From CAIQOK01 sp043781315 (GTDB lineage: Bacteria > Verrucomicrobiota > Verrucomicrobiia > Limisphaerales > CAIQOK01), in assembly GCA_043781315.1 (NCBI GenBank), contig JAYWBR010000001.1:1-8634 (forward strand): 8,634 nucleotides of DNA, read 5' to 3'. Positions within the stretch are counted from its first letter, which is position 1; each line of letters opens with the position of its first letter. A program made the translations under genes and the position numbers. The notes below the pieces were generated by a model. The model did no database searches, was not told the origin of the DNA, and saw nothing but the letters and a program-made list of their open reading frames with translations. Below, one piece after another: positions 7,586 through 8,634 of this stretch.

Positions 7586-7828
7586 TCACAGATTGAGCTT
7601 GCTTAACAATTCGTCCACCGTCAGTTCGTGATGTCTGGCCACGCTTTTGAGAATGCTGCTCAATGTGCCGCATTTGATGGGGTTGTGATCCGGGATGACT
7701 TCGTGGTGTTCCCCGTTCGTTTGCGTCGTCACGCGGATATGCGAACCCTTCCGGCGGGTTTCCACATACCCGAGTTCGCGAAGCGCTTTGACCAGTTGCC
7801 GCCCGGCCACGTCGCGCGGCAGCTTCAT
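7586..7828 (-). CDS. hicA: HicA-family toxin (mRNA interferase)
   Basis: 80 residues, a typical length for HicA. HicA toxins are small double-stranded-RNA-binding-fold ribonucleases that cut mRNA and tmRNA independently of the ribosome. Family marks visible are MKLPRD at the N-terminus, LRELGYVETRRKGSHIRV (16-33) with the expected catalytic histidine at position 30 in the KGSH motif, EHHEVIPDHNPIKCGTL (40-56), and a C-terminal helix ending VDELLSKL. All key residues appear intact, so the toxin should be active. Its ATG overlaps the TGA of hicB (ATGA, bases 7825-7828), so translation is coupled to the antitoxin. The gene converges on the GspG-like gene, with stops 27 bases apart. Confidence 0.92.
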   Translation of the reverse strand: MKLPRDVAGRQLVKALRELGYVETRRKGSHIRVTTQTNGEHHEVIPDHNPIKCGTLSSILKSVARHHELTVDELLSKLNL

Positions 7829-8037
7829 CGCGCCAGAACCTCGTCCCGCACAAAATGGAGCCGGATGACCTTGGGCGCCTTGGCGGGATCATCAAAATAA
7901 CAATCCACCGCCTCCCGGACATTGCGCCGCAGCTCCTCCAGTGTTTCGCCTTCCGTATGAATTCCACCGCTGATCGCGGTGGCCGTGTAGCCGCCGTCCG
8001 TCTCATCCTCGCGCACCTCAAAAATGATTTCGCTCAT
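7825..8037 (-). CDS. hicB: Short HicB-family antitoxin
   Basis: 70 residues from ATG at 8037. An in-frame upstream start at 8073 is rejected because it would add a non-conserved tail, and because an AAGG Shine-Dalgarno stands 8 bases before 8037. The sequence MSEIIFEVREDETDGGYTA, then HTEGETLEELRRNVREAVDC and IRLHFVRDEVLA, fits the short HicB-like partners of HicA, which have a partial RNase-H-like fold and are often misnamed as a 2-oxoisovalerate dehydrogenase subunit. It should bind HicA and block it. There is no C-terminal ribbon-helix-helix or helix-turn-helix domain, so autoregulation of the kind known for longer HicB proteins is doubtful. The antitoxin gene comes first, opposite to the order in E. 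coli hicAB, and overlaps hicA by four bases. Confidence 0.9.
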   Translation of the reverse strand: MSEIIFEVREDETDGGYTATAISGGIHTEGETLEELRRNVREAVDCYFDDPAKAPKVIRLHFVRDEVLAR

Positions 8038-8045
8038 GCGGCTGA

Positions 8046-8049
8046 CCTT
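8046..8049 (-). promoter_or_regulatory. Shine-Dalgarno of hicB, decides its start
   Basis: On the minus strand AAGG (within TAAGGT) lies 8 bases before the ATG at 8037, the only well-placed ribosome-binding sequence near either candidate start. It supports the 70-residue HicB rather than the 82-residue version starting at 8073. Most other genes in the window lack such a site. Confidence 0.6.
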
Positions 8050-8088
8050 AGCCCAAGCCCAAGGGACTGGCAAGCACGCCCCGGGGAA

Positions 8089-8280
8089 TCAACGGATGCA
8101 ATCGCAAGCAGACCCATTTCGTCAGCGCTGATGACGGCCTGCGCCTCAACGGTCGCGGTGAATTGATTGACCCTTGGGGCACGCCGTATTTTCAATCAGC
8201 TCTCTGGCACCGAAATGGAAATCCACTCCGCCGGCCCCGACCGGATGATGTGGACACCGGACGATCTGGTCATCAAATGA
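8089..8280 (+). pseudogene. Truncated, frameshifted copy of the GspG-like gene's 3' end
   Basis: This stretch matches the last third of the GspG-like gene (7365-7558). Translated, it reads NRKQTHFVSADDGLRLNGRG and on through DPWGTPYF. A net loss of two bases near 8190-8200 then breaks the frame. After the break the old frame resumes as QLSGTEMEIHS and MMWTPDDLVIK, ending at the equivalent TGA (8278-8280). The anchor, linker and start region are absent, and no start codon or ribosome-binding site of its own is seen. Several differences from the intact gene are silent or conservative (AAA/AAG, GGA/GGT, CCT/CCC, Ile/Leu, Val/Met), which suggests it diverged as a working coding sequence before it broke. 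It lies upstream of hicB on the opposite strand, with 51 bases between them for the operon's promoter. Confidence 0.88.
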
Positions 8281-8328
8281 TTGTGTAAATACTCGGAACT
8301 ACCGCACTTTCAGTCGTGCTCGTTTCAC

Positions 8329-8595
8329 TCAAGACGGAAACTGCCGGTCGAAGTCCTTGTGACTGCCAATCCAAATCCAAGCCCATTCGTCTTCGTAGCG
8401 GCGCGCGACCGCCCGGCAATCCCGGGTCACGCGCACCGACCACAGACGCGGGTCTTTGCGCAGCCGCTCCAACTGCAAACCGGGGTGCGCCGGGTTTTGT
8501 TGGAATTTCTTATGGGCAACCCCCGCCGCCAGCCTGACCTCAATCGGCAAACCCCGATACAATTTCCAGAAGGTTTCCGTCCCGCGCGAGATCAC
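8329..8595 (-). CDS. RelE/ParE-superfamily toxin
   Basis: 88 residues from a GTG start at 8595. The sequence fits the small RelE/ParE-type toxin fold: an N-terminal helical pair (ETFWKLYRGLPIEVRLAAGVAHKKF, residues 7-31), the NPAHPGLQLERL segment (34-45), and the strand region LWSVRVTRDCRAVARRY (51-67) with several arginines where this superfamily has its functional residues. It ends WIWIGSHKDFDRQF (73-86). Whether it cuts mRNA at the ribosome (RelE-like) or poisons gyrase (ParE-like) cannot be told from sequence. The GTG overlaps the TGA of a preceding reading frame (GTGA, bases 8592-8595), the usual coupling of toxin to antitoxin. The stop is 48 bases from the broken gene tail at 8280, and the gene is transcribed in the same direction as hicBA. 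Confidence 0.83.
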   Translation of the reverse strand: MISRGTETFWKLYRGLPIEVRLAAGVAHKKFQQNPAHPGLQLERLRKDPRLWSVRVTRDCRAVARRYEDEWAWIWIGSHKDFDRQFPS

Positions 8596-8634
8596 GGCTT
8601 TGAATCAAAGTCACTCTCTTTGATTTCGGAGAAG
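8592..8634 (-). CDS. C-terminal end of the probable antitoxin partner (5' end outside window)
   Basis: On the minus strand the frame from 8633 gives 13 residues, FSEIKESDFDSKP, then TGA at 8594-8592, which overlaps the GTG start of the RelE/ParE-like toxin as GTGA. An acidic, small-residue tail just before a coupled toxin start is what an antitoxin end would look like. The other frames lack this junction. The fragment is too short to assign a family. Confidence 0.5.
   Translation of the reverse strand, partial: FSEIKESDFDSKP

Noticed and set aside
7577..7589. Palindrome GTGAAG-A-CTTCAC between the convergent GspG-like gene and hicA
   Set aside because: The usable stem is about four pairs, it overlaps the hicA stop codon, and no T-tract follows on either strand, so a bidirectional terminator is not supported.
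7855..8166. Forward open frame running through hicB into the broken gene tail
   Set aside because: It reads hicB antisense and the tail out of frame. Its end resembles an out-of-frame reading of the intact gene only because the DNA is duplicated.
8391..8403. Thirteen bases CTTCGTAGCGGCG identical to the start of the large inverted repeat (6861-6873)
   Set aside because: Here they lie inside the RelE/ParE-like toxin gene, encoding part of ARRYED on the minus strand, and the match stops at once with no second arm nearby. Chance is the simpler explanation.

Overview
The window looks like chromosomal DNA from a GC-rich, heterotrophic bacterium of the Verrucomicrobiota, perhaps the Pedosphaera/Limisphaerales side. 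This is inferred from gene content: a giant secreted DUF1800 protein carrying PA14, CHRD and calcium-loop modules, followed by a Tat-exported DUF1501 protein, plus a GspG-tail-like anchored protein and weak Shine-Dalgarno sequences. No rRNA, tRNA or marker gene is present to prove it. I see no CRISPR array, transposase or integrase.

Layout. Positions 2-100 hold the probable C-terminal end of an unidentified gene. After about 200 bases without a convincing gene comes the main unit: a 1658-residue multidomain DUF1800 protein (304-5280) and a 491-residue DUF1501 protein (5377-6852) on the same strand, separated by 96 bases that contain a perfect 19-bp inverted repeat. After the DUF1501 gene a second, stronger GC-rich inverted repeat (28-bp arms, one G-T pair) fills the gap before a 194-residue membrane-anchored protein whose tail resembles the C-terminus of the type II pseudopilin GspG (6974-7558).

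The right-hand 1.1 kb is a small accessory zone. A hicB-hicA toxin-antitoxin operon (minus strand, 7586-8037) lies between two copies of the 3' end of the GspG-like gene. The left copy is the intact gene end. The right copy (about 8089-8280) is diverged, lacks the first two thirds of the gene and is frameshifted. Beyond it a second toxin of the RelE/ParE superfamily (8329-8595, minus) overlaps by four bases the end of its probable antitoxin, which runs off the window.

How the genes work together. DUF1800 and DUF1501 genes are frequent neighbours in Planctomycetota, Verrucomicrobiota and Bacteroidota. The two proteins are probably exported by different routes (Sec and Tat) and act together at or outside the cell envelope, but their biochemical role is not established. 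The best leads for something new are the DUF1800 domain split by three beta-repeat units, and the TA operon framed by direct repeats of its neighbour's gene tail, a geometry that suggests cassette insertion or potential excision.
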